Shown: piece by piece, positions 35,537 to 44,911 of the stretch
Position numbering within the stretch: the stretch's first letter is position 1
Layout: each line of letters starts with the position of its first letter
Assembly (NCBI RefSeq): GCF_015354735.1
Contig: NZ_JACEFJ010000001.1
Coordinates: 806,001-870,000 of the forward strand
DNA length: 64,000 nucleotides
Direction: 5' to 3'
From: Pararhodonellum marinum
Lineage (GTDB): Bacteria > Bacteroidota > Bacteroidia > Cytophagales > Cyclobacteriaceae
Notes under the pieces: generated by a model
Seen by the model: only the letters and a program-made list of their open reading frames with translations
The model's database searches: none
Told to the model about the DNA's origin: nothing
Made by a program: the position numbers and the translations under genes

Positions 35537-35611
35537 AAAAGTGAGGTTTAAAAGTGAAAATGTAATTTCGGTAAAAATGGATTCAAAGTCAATTTTTGTT
35601 GGAATTCTTGA

Positions 35612-35745
35612 TTTTAGGGATAGGCATTTAAGGTTCGGGGGGCAATGGTGGTGAGTTCGACCCTTTCAGGGTCAAGGAGTATATGGATTTTTTTCATCCC
35701 TGGGTTTGACCCGCGCTTATTGAGATGTTTGACCCTTCCAGGGTC
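35612..35745. repeat. 135-bp direct repeat, copy 2
   Basis: Second copy, same orientation as 34807-34942. The GACCCT-N3-AGGGTC palindromes are at 35659-35673 and 35731-35745, and the middle palindrome differs (CCCTGGGTTTGACCCGCGC). It ends 100 bases before the DUF1456 start, so it occupies that gene's upstream region. Confidence 0.85.
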
Positions 35746-35845
35746 AATGAATTTCATGGACGTTCTCAACAATCCCGACCACGAAGTGTTTGGAAAAGAA
35801 GCACCTTTCAGGCATCTTTACTTATTCAACAACTCCCGTTTCACC

Positions 35846-36307
35846 ATGTCCAACAATGATGTCCTGCGAAGCTTAAGGTATACTTTTGATTTTGGCGACG
35901 ATCAGATGATCAAGCTGTTTGCACATGGGGGCCAAACAGTCAGCCGGGCTGAAGTGAGCGAATGGCTCAAGCAGGAAGATGATCCTGACTTTAAACCCAT
36001 CTATGACAAAGATTTGGCTACATTCCTCAATGGGCTCATCATTCACAAAAGAGGAAAAAAGGACGGTGAAGTGCCTAAACCGGAAAAATCAATGAGCAAC
36101 AACATCGTTCTAAGAAAGCTTAAAATTGCCATGAACATGAAAGATGAGGACATGTTGGAGGTACTGGAAAGCGTGGACAGACAGATCAGTAAACATGAAT
36201 TGAGTGCTTTCTTCCGCAAGCCTACACAAAGTCAGTACCGACCTTTGAAGGATCAGATTTTGAGGAATTTCCTAAAAGGATTACAAGTCAAACTGAGACC
36301 CGAATGA
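35846..36307 (+). CDS. DUF1456 family protein (YehS-like)
   Basis: The 153-residue protein has two copies of the DUF1456 repeat: MSNNDVLRSLRYTFDFGDDQMIKLFAHGG and later SNNIVLRKLKIAMNMKDEDMLEVLESV, each followed by a SRAEVSEWL/SKHELSAFF helix. E. coli YehS is a distant relative; the role is unknown. An in-frame reading starts at 35645 but its first 35 codons are translated repeat DNA, so ATG 35846 was chosen. The gene is directly downstream of repeat copy 2. Confidence 0.85.
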   Translation: MSNNDVLRSLRYTFDFGDDQMIKLFAHGGQTVSRAEVSEWLKQEDDPDFKPIYDKDLATFLNGLIIHKRGKKDGEVPKPEKSMSNNIVLRKLKIAMNMKDEDMLEVLESVDRQISKHELSAFFRKPTQSQYRPLKDQILRNFLKGLQVKLRPE

Positions 36308-36520
36308 ATGGATCAAAAGGTGGGTTGGGCTTAAGCTGTCTGCATTTCCCAAAGATTCAAACTCAAAATTCTGAATCGATTTCACTTTCGGTTGAATGGT
36401 ATAGCAGCTTACAGATCAATGTTTAGTGTGAAATAAAAGAGTTTCGGAAAACCCATCCAATTAATTGACCATCCATCCTAAATTGTTGGTATATGCCTAA
36501 AATATTTATTTGTTTTCTTT

Positions 36521-37060
36521 ATGGATAGAAGAACTGCCCTTAAATCAATAGCCATATCAGTATGGGGAATGGTCCTCCTGCCCGGTTGCAGTCCGGAGGA
36601 GGAGGCAAAGATCGAATCACGCTACAAAAGGCTGTCCTTGACCAATACTCAAAAACAAAACCTGGAATCCTTAACCGATACCTTTATCCCCAAAACAGAT
36701 ACCTTGGGAGCTTTGGATTTACAGTTGCCCCAATTCCTTGATAGGATTTTAGCCAATTGCTATGATGAATCGGTGCAGGAGGGTTTTGTGGCTGGTTTGA
36801 TGTTGCTGGAATCAAGGGCAATAGAAAATCACCAAACATCCTTTTTTCAATTGGCCGCCCCGGAGAGAGCCTCCATTTTGACCCAAATGGATGATGAGGA
36901 AATAGAAACCGAAAAGGCATTTTATGACCTTTCCAAGGAATTGGTCATCTTGGGATATACCAATTCAGAATACTTTTTGACCAATTTCACCAATTATCAA
37001 ATGGTGCCAGGCGGATTTGACGGCTGTGTACCTGTTCCCACTGAACCTTTCAAAATTTAA
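36521..37060 (+). CDS. Gluconate 2-dehydrogenase subunit 3 family protein
   Basis: The 179-residue protein has a Tat-type start (MDRRTALKS) plus a lipobox-like LLPGC (Cys23), then the gluconate 2-dehydrogenase subunit 3 domain: LTDTFIPKTDTLGALDL near 50 and a helical rest. It likely forms a complex with the GMC oxidoreductase starting 3 bases downstream and supplies the export signal. No cytochrome c subunit is adjacent. Confidence 0.88.
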   Translation: MDRRTALKSIAISVWGMVLLPGCSPEEEAKIESRYKRLSLTNTQKQNLESLTDTFIPKTDTLGALDLQLPQFLDRILANCYDESVQEGFVAGLMLLESRAIENHQTSFFQLAAPERASILTQMDDEEIETEKAFYDLSKELVILGYTNSEYFLTNFTNYQMVPGGFDGCVPVPTEPFKI

Positions 37061-37063
37061 CCC

Positions 37064-38767
37064 ATGGCCAACTTGAATATCTCTTCCAAAGAAAGCATGA
37101 CTTATGATGCCATTGTCATAGGATCCGGAATTTCCGGTGGATGGGCAGCCAAATCACTTTGTGAAGGAGGATTGAAAACCTTGGTATTGGAAAGAGGACG
37201 GGATGTCAAACACATCGAAGATTACCCCACTGCCACCAAAAACCCCTGGGAATTTGAGCTTGGGGGAAAGATACCGCTTGATAAGCAAAAGGATTTCGGT
37301 AGAAGAGGAGCAAGGATACATGAATCCACTGCCCATTTTTGGATGAAAGAAGGAGAACAGGAAACGGTACAGGAAAAGCCTTTTCAATGGACCCGTGGCT
37401 ATCATGTCGGAGGCAAATCCCTGCTATGGGCGCGGCAAAGCCAACGCTGGTCTGACCTGGATTTCGAAGGGCCACTGAGGGATGGCTATGCCGTGGATTG
37501 GCCGATCAGGTACAAAGACATCGCCCCTTGGTACAGCCATGTAGAAAAATTTATCGGTATGGCAGGCAACAGGGACGGGTTACCTCAGTTGCCCGACGGA
37601 GAGTTTTTGAAGCCTTTTGACTTAAGTTGTGTAGAAAGGCATTTCAAAAAGGTATTGGCGGATAATTATACCGATAGGCATTTGGTCCACGGCAGATGTG
37701 CCCATATTACCGAGCAGCAAGACATTCATCGCGAACAAGGTCGTCAAAAGTGCATGCACCGAAGCCTGTGTAACAGGGGTTGCCCGTTGGGTGGCTACTT
37801 TAGTTCCAATGCCTCTACCTTACCTTGGGCTGCCAAAACCGGAAACATGACCCTCAGGCCCCATTCTGTGGTCCATTCAATCATTTATGATGAAGAAACT
37901 AACAAAGCGTCGGGAGTACGTATCATTGATGCTGAGGACCGACAGGTCTATGAATACTTTGCCAAGATCATATTCGTCAATGCCTCGGCCCTAAACTCCA
38001 ACTTGATTCTACTAAATTCCATTTCCTCGCGCTTTCCGAATGGATTGGGGAATGACAGCGGTGTTTTGGGTAAATTCATTAGCTGGCACAATTACCGGGG
38101 ACAAATATCGGGCAGGAGTGAGGATTTTCCGGACGTGATGAGCAAAGGGAAAAATCCAAGTCACAGTTACATACCGAGATTCCGAAACCTTTACAAACAG
38201 GAAACCGATTTTCTCAGAGGCTATGCCGTAGGCTTTGGTTCCGCTGATCGGATGATACAGTTTAGCCGTACGGGTATTGGGGAAGAATTGAAAGCCAATC
38301 TGATGAACAGAACTTTGGGACCTTGGTGGGTCAGTGGCTGGATGCAGGGAGAAGTCATCCCGATTGAATCCAACCATGTCCGGTTACATCCGGAACTGAA
38401 GGACAAGTATGGCATGCCTCAATTGGTATTGTCCTGTGATTGGACAGAAAACGACGACAAGATGGTCTTGGACTACATGGAACAGATGACGGAGATGTTT
38501 GAAAAAGCTGGATTTACGCACATTGTTGCAAGAGATTCCCAATCACCTCCGGGCTCAGATATCCATGAAATGGGTGGAGTAAGGATGGGCCATGACCCCA
38601 AAACTTCCCTTCTGAACCAATGGAATCAATTGCATGCCTGCCAAAACGTGTATGTGACAGATGGGGCTTGCATGACTTCTACCGCCACACAGAATCCATC
38701 CCTGACCTATATGGCCTTAACCGCAAGGGCTGCTAACCATGCAATTGAAACCTTGAAAAAAGGATAA
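37064..38767 (+). CDS. GMC family oxidoreductase (sugar-type dehydrogenase subunit)
   Basis: The 567-residue flavoprotein has the FAD-binding VIGSGISGGWAAKSL near 17, the second FAD-related GMC block and a C-terminal HEMGGVRMGHDP followed by NVYVTDGACMTSTATQNPSLTYMAL, typical of Bacteroidota GMC enzymes that pair with subunit 3. No signal peptide is present, so export probably relies on the Tat signal of the partner. Such pairs are often predicted glucose or glucoside 3-dehydrogenases; the substrate is not known. Confidence 0.9.
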   Translation: MANLNISSKESMTYDAIVIGSGISGGWAAKSLCEGGLKTLVLERGRDVKHIEDYPTATKNPWEFELGGKIPLDKQKDFGRRGARIHESTAHFWMKEGEQETVQEKPFQWTRGYHVGGKSLLWARQSQRWSDLDFEGPLRDGYAVDWPIRYKDIAPWYSHVEKFIGMAGNRDGLPQLPDGEFLKPFDLSCVERHFKKVLADNYTDRHLVHGRCAHITEQQDIHREQGRQKCMHRSLCNRGCPLGGYFSSNASTLPWAAKTGNMTLRPHSVVHSIIYDEETNKASGVRIIDAEDRQVYEYFAKIIFVNASALNSNLILLNSISSRFPNGLGNDSGVLGKFISWHNYRGQISGRSEDFPDVMSKGKNPSHSYIPRFRNLYKQETDFLRGYAVGFGSADRMIQFSRTGIGEELKANLMNRTLGPWWVSGWMQGEVIPIESNHVRLHPELKDKYGMPQLVLSCDWTENDDKMVLDYMEQMTEMFEKAGFTHIVARDSQSPPGSDIHEMGGVRMGHDPKTSLLNQWNQLHACQNVYVTDGACMTSTATQNPSLTYMALTARAANHAIETLKKG

Positions 38768-38853
38768 AAAAGCAATTTTAAGATTTCGATTCAGTTTTGG
38801 AATTCCTTCTATGAAGATTTTTCAAGGTAGCAAGGTGATTTGCAGCGATTTTT

Positions 38854-39309
38854 TTATTCAACCGCTATGAAGATATCAACTTCGGAGTTTGTTCCATTTT
38901 GGGATTTTTGTCCATATACTTCAAAATCTGCGGTATATTTTCTATTTAAATCCTTGTCTGCTGACCAGATTTCTTTCCAAGTATCCACCACTGCATTGGG
39001 CATCTGTCCTTTTGCTACAAATTTTCGATAGTTTTCTCCCTGAAATTCACGTCCTATAAGACCGTCGGGAATTTCTTCAAGAGAATTAACTTTCATTCCA
39101 ATTATTGTCGTGTATTTCCCTGTATAATCAGTTTCGTAGTCCGTGTAAATGGAGTAGATGTCCCGGCTTACAAGGTTTGGAATTTGACTTGCAATGTTTT
39201 CGGAATAGAATTGCTCCCAAAGTCTGCCTAAATCTGCGGCAGATCTACCATTTTCATTTGTTGTTTCAGTTTTTATTCCGATGATTTTGAACTCTTTAAT
39301 CCTTTCCAT
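38854..39309 (-). CDS. GyrI-like effector-binding domain protein
   Basis: The 151-residue protein is a single GyrI/AraC-effector-binding domain: KEFKIIGIKTETTNENGRSAADLGRLWEQF opening, SIYTDYETDYTGKYTTIIGMKV near 53, and a DFEVYGQKSQNGTNSEVDIFIAVE ending. There is no DNA-binding domain. It may bind small molecules. It is divergent from the patatin gene. Confidence 0.85.
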   Translation of the reverse strand: MERIKEFKIIGIKTETTNENGRSAADLGRLWEQFYSENIASQIPNLVSRDIYSIYTDYETDYTGKYTTIIGMKVNSLEEIPDGLIGREFQGENYRKFVAKGQMPNAVVDTWKEIWSADKDLNRKYTADFEVYGQKSQNGTNSEVDIFIAVE

Positions 39310-39568
39310 AGCAATTTTTATTTGTTTAGAATGTCAAGGCACCCAAAAAACCCATGCAAAGTTCTTTATAAAATAGCCTATCCATAATGAGTTGGTAAAA
39401 TAAGGGAAATATATTATTGGAATTATCTATAGCAATCCATTTTACCTCAAATAGAATTAATATCCGGAATTCCCTCATTTATTTTAAAAATATTCTATTT
39501 TGCAGAAGGATCTTTTAGTATAAAAAACAATTGATTCATAATCATGTTTTGATGTCAAATTTAAAAAA

Positions 39569-41914
39569 ATGCGGTTTTTTTTAAAGATAATTTTGTGGGT
39601 TATATGTGGTGTTTTGCCTGTATTCCAGTCCTTTTCCCAACAACCAAAATCTTCTGAAAAGCCAAAAATAGGATTGGTGCTAAGCGGAGGAGGGGCCAAG
39701 GGTATGGCTCATATCGGCATCCTTCGTTACATGGAAAAAGCCGGCATAAGACCTGACTATATCGTAGGAACGAGTATGGGGGCGGTAGTGGGTGGACTCT
39801 ATGCATTGGGATATAGTGCCGACGAATTGGAGGCCATTGTGCGCAGCATAGACTGGGAAATCATTGTTTCCAACAGGGTGGGTTTTGATGACATTTCATT
39901 TGAGGAAAAAGAATATTATAACCGGTACCTGATAGAACTGCCGGTAGTTAACTGGAAAGTCGGTATTCCTTCTGGTTTGATAGAAGGCCAAAAACTATCA
40001 GAAACGCTTCATTTTTACACCTGGCCTGCCAATAACATCCGGAATTTTGATGAATTGCCCATTCCTTTTCGCTGCATTACCACAGACATCAGAAATGGTG
40101 AAGGGATTGTCATCAAAGAGGGCTATCTGCACGACGCCATGAGGGCAAGTATTGCGATTCCGACTTTTTTTACCCCCTTTGACATGGATTCCACCTGGGT
40201 GGTGGATGGGGGAGTGGTCAACAATTTTCCGGTGGATGTGGTGAAGGAAATGGGTGCCGAAATTGTCATTGGGGTCAATGTGGGTGATGAGGATTTTTTG
40301 GATCCCAGAGACCTCAGTTCTTTTTCAGGGATTCTGATGCAGATTGCCATGACGCAGTCCTACAGCAAACTCATTCAAAACATTGCTGATTGCGACATTT
40401 ACATCAAACCGGATCTAAAAAACAATTCTACAGCAAGTTTTGGCAGGTTTAATGAGATTTTGAATTTGGGAGATGAAGCAGGTAAACAGCATGCCTGGCA
40501 ATTTCAGACTTTGGCAGATAGCCTTCAGATTTATGAGGCCACTCCAGGAATAGGTCTGGTGGTTGCTCCACTTACCTTAAGTGCAATTGAGTTGAGAGGA
40601 AACGAATTGTTTTCCGATGACTTAATCATGTCAAAATTAGGAATTTCAGCAGGGGATACCATTACCCGTGAAGAACTGCAGGAAGGGATTTCCAGGGTTT
40701 TTGGGATCAATGGATTTAATAGGGTAGGTTATTCCTTGGCACTAAACGAGGATCAAACCTACGGATTGCAACTGAGCATGCATGAGAAACCTAAGAATCT
40801 GCTTTTTGCCTCATTTCACTATGACGACTTATTTTCTGCCGGGATCCTTTTAAACCTGACAGCCAGGGATTTGATAGGTAGGTCTTCAAGAACTGTTTTT
40901 ATTACTGATATCTCCCAAAATCCAAAATTCAGGGTGGATCACTACAAATACCTTGGCAGAGAAAAAAGATTTGCACTGAACCTCAGGTACAATTACCTGA
41001 ATCAGCGTACCCCTACCTTTACCGAAGGTCGGCCAGATGATGTATTTCTCAACAGAGAGAGCAGGCTAAGTGCTCAGTTGATGTCCATTCGGTCCTTGAA
41101 GGAAACCTTTGTGTTTGGAATGTTTCATGAAACCAATCGGTCAAGGTCAAAATTCGGAATCAATTTCCCGGAAGATATCCGAAGGGCCAACCGGAACTTT
41201 TATGCCTTTAGATTTCTATACTACCGCAACTCTTTGAATGATAGAAATTATGCCACTGAAGGAGCTGAATCCATCATTGAACCTATTTATCATTTCGGCA
41301 ATACTTATGGGATAAGGCTCAACAACAATGTAGATACCTTATTTTGGGAAAATGAGGGACAGTTGATCACCATACCTGAGTCAGAAATCCCGGGATTTAT
41401 AGACGGGGTGACACCTAATGGCTATCTCTCGATTTATCTAAAATACACGAAATTCTTCACCCTTGCCCACCGGTTTCAAATTGCCCCTTTGGTCAACGCC
41501 GGGCTGACCTTTTCCACTCAGGGAGAAAATTACATCTTCAACAACTTTATTGTTGGGGGTTATCAGCGGGTCAGATTCAATGATACCCGCGTATATGGTT
41601 TAAATTATAGAGAACTCTTCGTTCCCAATTTTGTCAGGGCCGGCTTTGAATTGCAGTTTGTTCCCCACAACAATGTCTATCTTAGAGCAGGGACCAATTT
41701 TGTAGGTTATGCAGATCATGTGCCTTTGGGGAGCAACAATTCCTCTCTTTTGGAAAGTCTTTTTGATTCAGATGGGATTTTGGGATATGGGGCAGACATT
41801 ACCCTCAAAACCCTCCTGGGTCCGGTCACTGTCGGATTGGGTTCTAATTCCTCAGATGGCCGGTTGCGGTATTACTTATCCATAGGGTTTTCATTCAATT
41901 ATGCTGACCGTTAA
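39569..41914 (+). CDS. Patatin-like phospholipase with outer-membrane barrel (type Vd-like)
   Basis: The 781-residue protein has a signal peptide (1-24), a patatin domain (about 33-230: GGGAKG oxyanion motif 40-45, catalytic Ser69 in GTSMG, catalytic Asp213 in DGG), a POTRA-like segment (AIELRGNELFSDDLIMSKLG, about 335-400) and a C-terminal barrel of the BamA/Omp85 type ending YYLSIGFSFNYADR. This layout equals PlpD-like type Vd autotransporters that place a phospholipase at the cell surface. All catalytic residues are present. Confidence 0.9.
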   Translation: MRFFLKIILWVICGVLPVFQSFSQQPKSSEKPKIGLVLSGGGAKGMAHIGILRYMEKAGIRPDYIVGTSMGAVVGGLYALGYSADELEAIVRSIDWEIIVSNRVGFDDISFEEKEYYNRYLIELPVVNWKVGIPSGLIEGQKLSETLHFYTWPANNIRNFDELPIPFRCITTDIRNGEGIVIKEGYLHDAMRASIAIPTFFTPFDMDSTWVVDGGVVNNFPVDVVKEMGAEIVIGVNVGDEDFLDPRDLSSFSGILMQIAMTQSYSKLIQNIADCDIYIKPDLKNNSTASFGRFNEILNLGDEAGKQHAWQFQTLADSLQIYEATPGIGLVVAPLTLSAIELRGNELFSDDLIMSKLGISAGDTITREELQEGISRVFGINGFNRVGYSLALNEDQTYGLQLSMHEKPKNLLFASFHYDDLFSAGILLNLTARDLIGRSSRTVFITDISQNPKFRVDHYKYLGREKRFALNLRYNYLNQRTPTFTEGRPDDVFLNRESRLSAQLMSIRSLKETFVFGMFHETNRSRSKFGINFPEDIRRANRNFYAFRFLYYRNSLNDRNYATEGAESIIEPIYHFGNTYGIRLNNNVDTLFWENEGQLITIPESEIPGFIDGVTPNGYLSIYLKYTKFFTLAHRFQIAPLVNAGLTFSTQGENYIFNNFIVGGYQRVRFNDTRVYGLNYRELFVPNFVRAGFELQFVPHNNVYLRAGTNFVGYADHVPLGSNNSSLLESLFDSDGILGYGADITLKTLLGPVTVGLGSNSSDGRLRYYLSIGFSFNYADR

Positions 41915-41974
41915 TGCTTATATCAATCATTTATCTAGATTGTCTTAATGTACTCAAATTTAATCATTTATAAT

Positions 41975-42832
41975 ATGTATCGATTCTTTTGGATTGTGTT
42001 GGTTTTTTGTCTATCGAATTCAGTTATTGGTCAAAATTTGGAAAACCTTCTGGAGAAAGAGCTGGATGGATTTAATGGCCACGCTGGATTGTATGTGCTT
42101 CATTTGGAAAGCGGAGAAGAGGTAGCCATTCAGGCAGATACACTTTTCCCAACAGCCAGCATCGTCAAAGTTCCGATCTTGGTGGGGATCATGGATAAAA
42201 TTGAAAGAGGAGAATTAGACTATCACCAAAAACTTGTCTACAGGGATTCTATCAAATACGGCGGTTCGGGACTGATGCAGCATTTCAAGGATTCTACCGA
42301 GACCGAATTGAGTGTGTTGATGTCACTGATGATCACGTACAGCGACAACACCACCTCGCTCTGGTGTCAGGCCCTGGCTGGAGGTGGAGCCCGCATCAAT
42401 CAATTGATGGAGGAGTTGGGTTTGGAAAACACAAGAGTAAACTCCAGGACAGAAGGCAGAGAAAAGGACTGGGAAAAGTTGGGATGGGGACAGACCACTC
42501 CTAGGGAAATGGCCCAACTGTTAATTAAAATAAGAAAGGGGGAAGCCATCAGTTCTTCGGCTTCGGAACGGATGTACAGGTTGCTATCAAATATATATTA
42601 CGATGAATATGGCCTTTCGGCCATCCCTCCTTACATTCAAACTGCCTCCAAGCAAGGGATGGTCAATGCTTCCAGGTCGGAATTGGTCATGGTCAATGCG
42701 CCAAAAGGGGATTATGTATTTTACATCGCCACCAAACAGAATGAAGACCAACGCTGGGAGGATGACAATGAAGCTTTTGTCCTCCAAAGACGTATTTCAG
42801 CAATTTTATGGGAATGGTTTGAAGGCCAATGA
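41975..42832 (+). CDS. Beta-lactamase-like serine hydrolase (class A fold)
   Basis: The 285-residue protein has a Sec signal peptide (1-19, ending NSVIG), the SxxK nucleophile motif in TASIVKVPI (Ser62-Lys65) and the SDN loop (Ser123-Asp124-Asn125). The third motif is KQG (226-228) instead of KTG, and a canonical Glu166-type omega-loop is not evident. It may therefore be a peptidoglycan or other hydrolase rather than a resistance enzyme. ATG 41975 was preferred to 41948 because it starts the signal peptide. Confidence 0.8.
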   Translation: MYRFFWIVLVFCLSNSVIGQNLENLLEKELDGFNGHAGLYVLHLESGEEVAIQADTLFPTASIVKVPILVGIMDKIERGELDYHQKLVYRDSIKYGGSGLMQHFKDSTETELSVLMSLMITYSDNTTSLWCQALAGGGARINQLMEELGLENTRVNSRTEGREKDWEKLGWGQTTPREMAQLLIKIRKGEAISSSASERMYRLLSNIYYDEYGLSAIPPYIQTASKQGMVNASRSELVMVNAPKGDYVFYIATKQNEDQRWEDDNEAFVLQRRISAILWEWFEGQ

Positions 42833-42870
42833 TGGTTTGTCTTTGACTTCATATTCATAAAAAGAAAGAT

Positions 42871-44577
42871 TTAATCCAGACTATACCTTACTTTTCCTTC
42901 CACGATGGTCATGACGACCTTGGATTCCAGGATCTCATCTTCGGGCACTTGCATGATGTCCCGGTCAAATACCGTAAAATCAGCCGCTTTACCCACCGAG
43001 ATGGATCCTTTAAAGTTTTCTTCAAATTCTGCATAGGCCCCGGCAAGGGTGTAGGAATGCAAGGCTTCTTCACGGGTCATCTTTTCTCCAGGCTCATATC
43101 CATCCGCTGGAGTTCCTTCCAGAGTTTTCCGGGTAACTGAAGCATAGAAAGAGGGGATAGGGTCTAAGGGCTCCACAGGTGCATCACTGCCATTGCTGAC
43201 TACCGCCCCTGTCTTCAGCAGTTTTTGCCAAACATAAGCACCTTCTACAATCCGCTTTTCTCCCAATCGGTCAATGGCCCAAGGGCGGTCGGAACTCAGG
43301 TGAATGGCCTGTATGGCCGCTATCACACCCAATTCTCCGAAACGTCCGATATCATCAGGGTGCAGGTGTTGGGCATGCTCGATGCGGAAGCGGTGGTCCT
43401 TGACCTCTGGGAATTTGGCAAAGGCAGCTTCATACCGGTCCAAAATCTCCTGATTGGCCCGGTCTCCGATGGCGTGGGAACAGACCTGAAAACCAAGTTG
43501 CAAAGCCTTTTCCGAAACCTCCGTGACAACAGCCATGGGAAGGGTTTCATGACCAAAATGTCCCGGCCTGTCCAGGTATTCCTCTAACAGCCATGCGCCT
43601 CTCGGTCCCAGTGCCCCATCACAATTCAGCTTGATGGAACGGACTGTGACAAAGTGGTCAGGATCAATCATGGGGCCTTTTTCATACCATTCCTCGATCA
43701 ATTCCGGTTGCCGTCCGGTAAGCATCACATACAGCCTGATGCCCAGTTTTCCTTCGGATTTGAATTTCATCAGCAAATCGATCACATCCTGCTCACTGCC
43801 TGCATCATGGAAGCTTGTGATTCCTTTTTCAAGTGATTCCTGAATGGCCAGCTCAAGAGCCTGTTCGGCCCTTTCCGGTGATTCTTCAGGTACTAACCTT
43901 GCAATGAGATAGGAAGCTCTTTCTGTGAAAACCCCCGTAGGGTTCCCCAAATCATCCCTGATGATTTCTCCTCCTTCCACGGTTTGCTTTTGCGATTCCG
44001 GGCTGAGTAAGTTGATTCCTGCCATTTCCATGGCTTTGGCATTGGCCATGGTGGCATGTCCGCTGGCATGGCGGAGAAAAACGGGATTGTCCGGTGATAC
44101 GGCACTGAGGGCATCGTGGGTTTGGAATCCTTTGACCATGCGTTCCGGCTGTTGGATCCATTTGTCCTGATGCCATCCTCTCCCTGTAATCCAGCTTCCT
44201 GGTTCAGCATTCTCTACTGCTTCCGCCACTTTTTCCACCAATTCCTCGTAGGTTTTGACATACATCAGATCCAGTTCCAGTTTGTTGTAGCCAACACCCA
44301 TTAGGTGGCCATGGGATTCGATCCAGCCTGGTGTCAGGGTTTTTCCTCTCAAATCAATCATTTCGGTGGCGTTGCCTTGATAAGCTTCCATTTCTTTATC
44401 AGATCCAACAGCTAAAATCAACCCGTCCTTGACAGCCACAGCCTGGGCCTGAGGTGTTGCTTCGTCCACCGTGTAGAGGGTGCCATTCATTAAAATCATA
44501 TCTGCTTTTTCTTGGGCTTCTTTACAAGAAACAAAAAGGGATAGCATTAGGATAGTGAGCGTAAATTTTAATTTCAT
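42871..44577 (-). CDS. Amidohydrolase family lipoprotein (YtcJ-like)
   Basis: The 568-residue protein has a lipoprotein signal (SLFVSCKE, Cys18). The metal-dependent hydrolase motifs are GWIESHGHLMGVG near 87, SHAIGDRANQEI near 365, RIEHAQHL near 395 and SNGSDAPVEPLDPI near 460. The YtcJ-type family hydrolyses amides or cyclic imides; the substrate is unknown. Lipidation implies periplasmic location. It stands alone. Confidence 0.88.
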   Translation of the reverse strand: MKLKFTLTILMLSLFVSCKEAQEKADMILMNGTLYTVDEATPQAQAVAVKDGLILAVGSDKEMEAYQGNATEMIDLRGKTLTPGWIESHGHLMGVGYNKLELDLMYVKTYEELVEKVAEAVENAEPGSWITGRGWHQDKWIQQPERMVKGFQTHDALSAVSPDNPVFLRHASGHATMANAKAMEMAGINLLSPESQKQTVEGGEIIRDDLGNPTGVFTERASYLIARLVPEESPERAEQALELAIQESLEKGITSFHDAGSEQDVIDLLMKFKSEGKLGIRLYVMLTGRQPELIEEWYEKGPMIDPDHFVTVRSIKLNCDGALGPRGAWLLEEYLDRPGHFGHETLPMAVVTEVSEKALQLGFQVCSHAIGDRANQEILDRYEAAFAKFPEVKDHRFRIEHAQHLHPDDIGRFGELGVIAAIQAIHLSSDRPWAIDRLGEKRIVEGAYVWQKLLKTGAVVSNGSDAPVEPLDPIPSFYASVTRKTLEGTPADGYEPGEKMTREEALHSYTLAGAYAEFEENFKGSISVGKAADFTVFDRDIMQVPEDEILESKVVMTIVEGKVRYSLD

Positions 44578-44911
44578 GTCATCTTGTTTGCTTCAATCTA
44601 AGACAAATCAGGTCTTAGCGCAAATCTTAAAGAAACAAAAGTGGATGCGGGGCTTATCACGAAAAAGAAATCGTACAAAACCTACGCGGTTTCCTTCAAA
44701 TCAACAAGTTAATTGACAAAGGCTAATTTCATTGGTAAGCTGACTTCATCCAAAAGCAGGCTACTGATTTAAACGTAGATATGATATTTTTGGCTAGTAA
44801 GTAGAAAAACCAAAAAAAAATCAACCATTCCTATCATTCCAAAGCCAAACATTTCTTTTTGCAATGTCCATTTGTCTGATTTTTTTTACATTGGGGAAAG
44901 TCAATTCCATT
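44578..44911. other. Divergent intergenic region with one promoter-like element
   Basis: This 334-base region between the amidohydrolase and peptidase genes holds no supportable gene. A TAnnTTTG-like TATTTTTG at 44785-44792 could serve the peptidase gene. No hairpin or operator was found. Confidence 0.45.
44785..44792 (+). promoter_or_regulatory. Candidate Bacteroidota -7 element for the S9 peptidase gene
   Basis: TATTTTTG matches TAnnTTTG, 120 bases upstream of the chosen ATG (44912). There is no clear -33 motif, so the support is weak. Confidence 0.3.

Noticed and set aside
34807-35745. CRISPR array
   Set aside because: There are only two long direct repeats and scattered palindromes, no regular short repeat-spacer pattern and no cas genes.
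35645-35845. N-terminal extension of the DUF1456 frame
   Set aside because: The first 35 codons are translated REP repeat. The family starts at the ATG at 35846.
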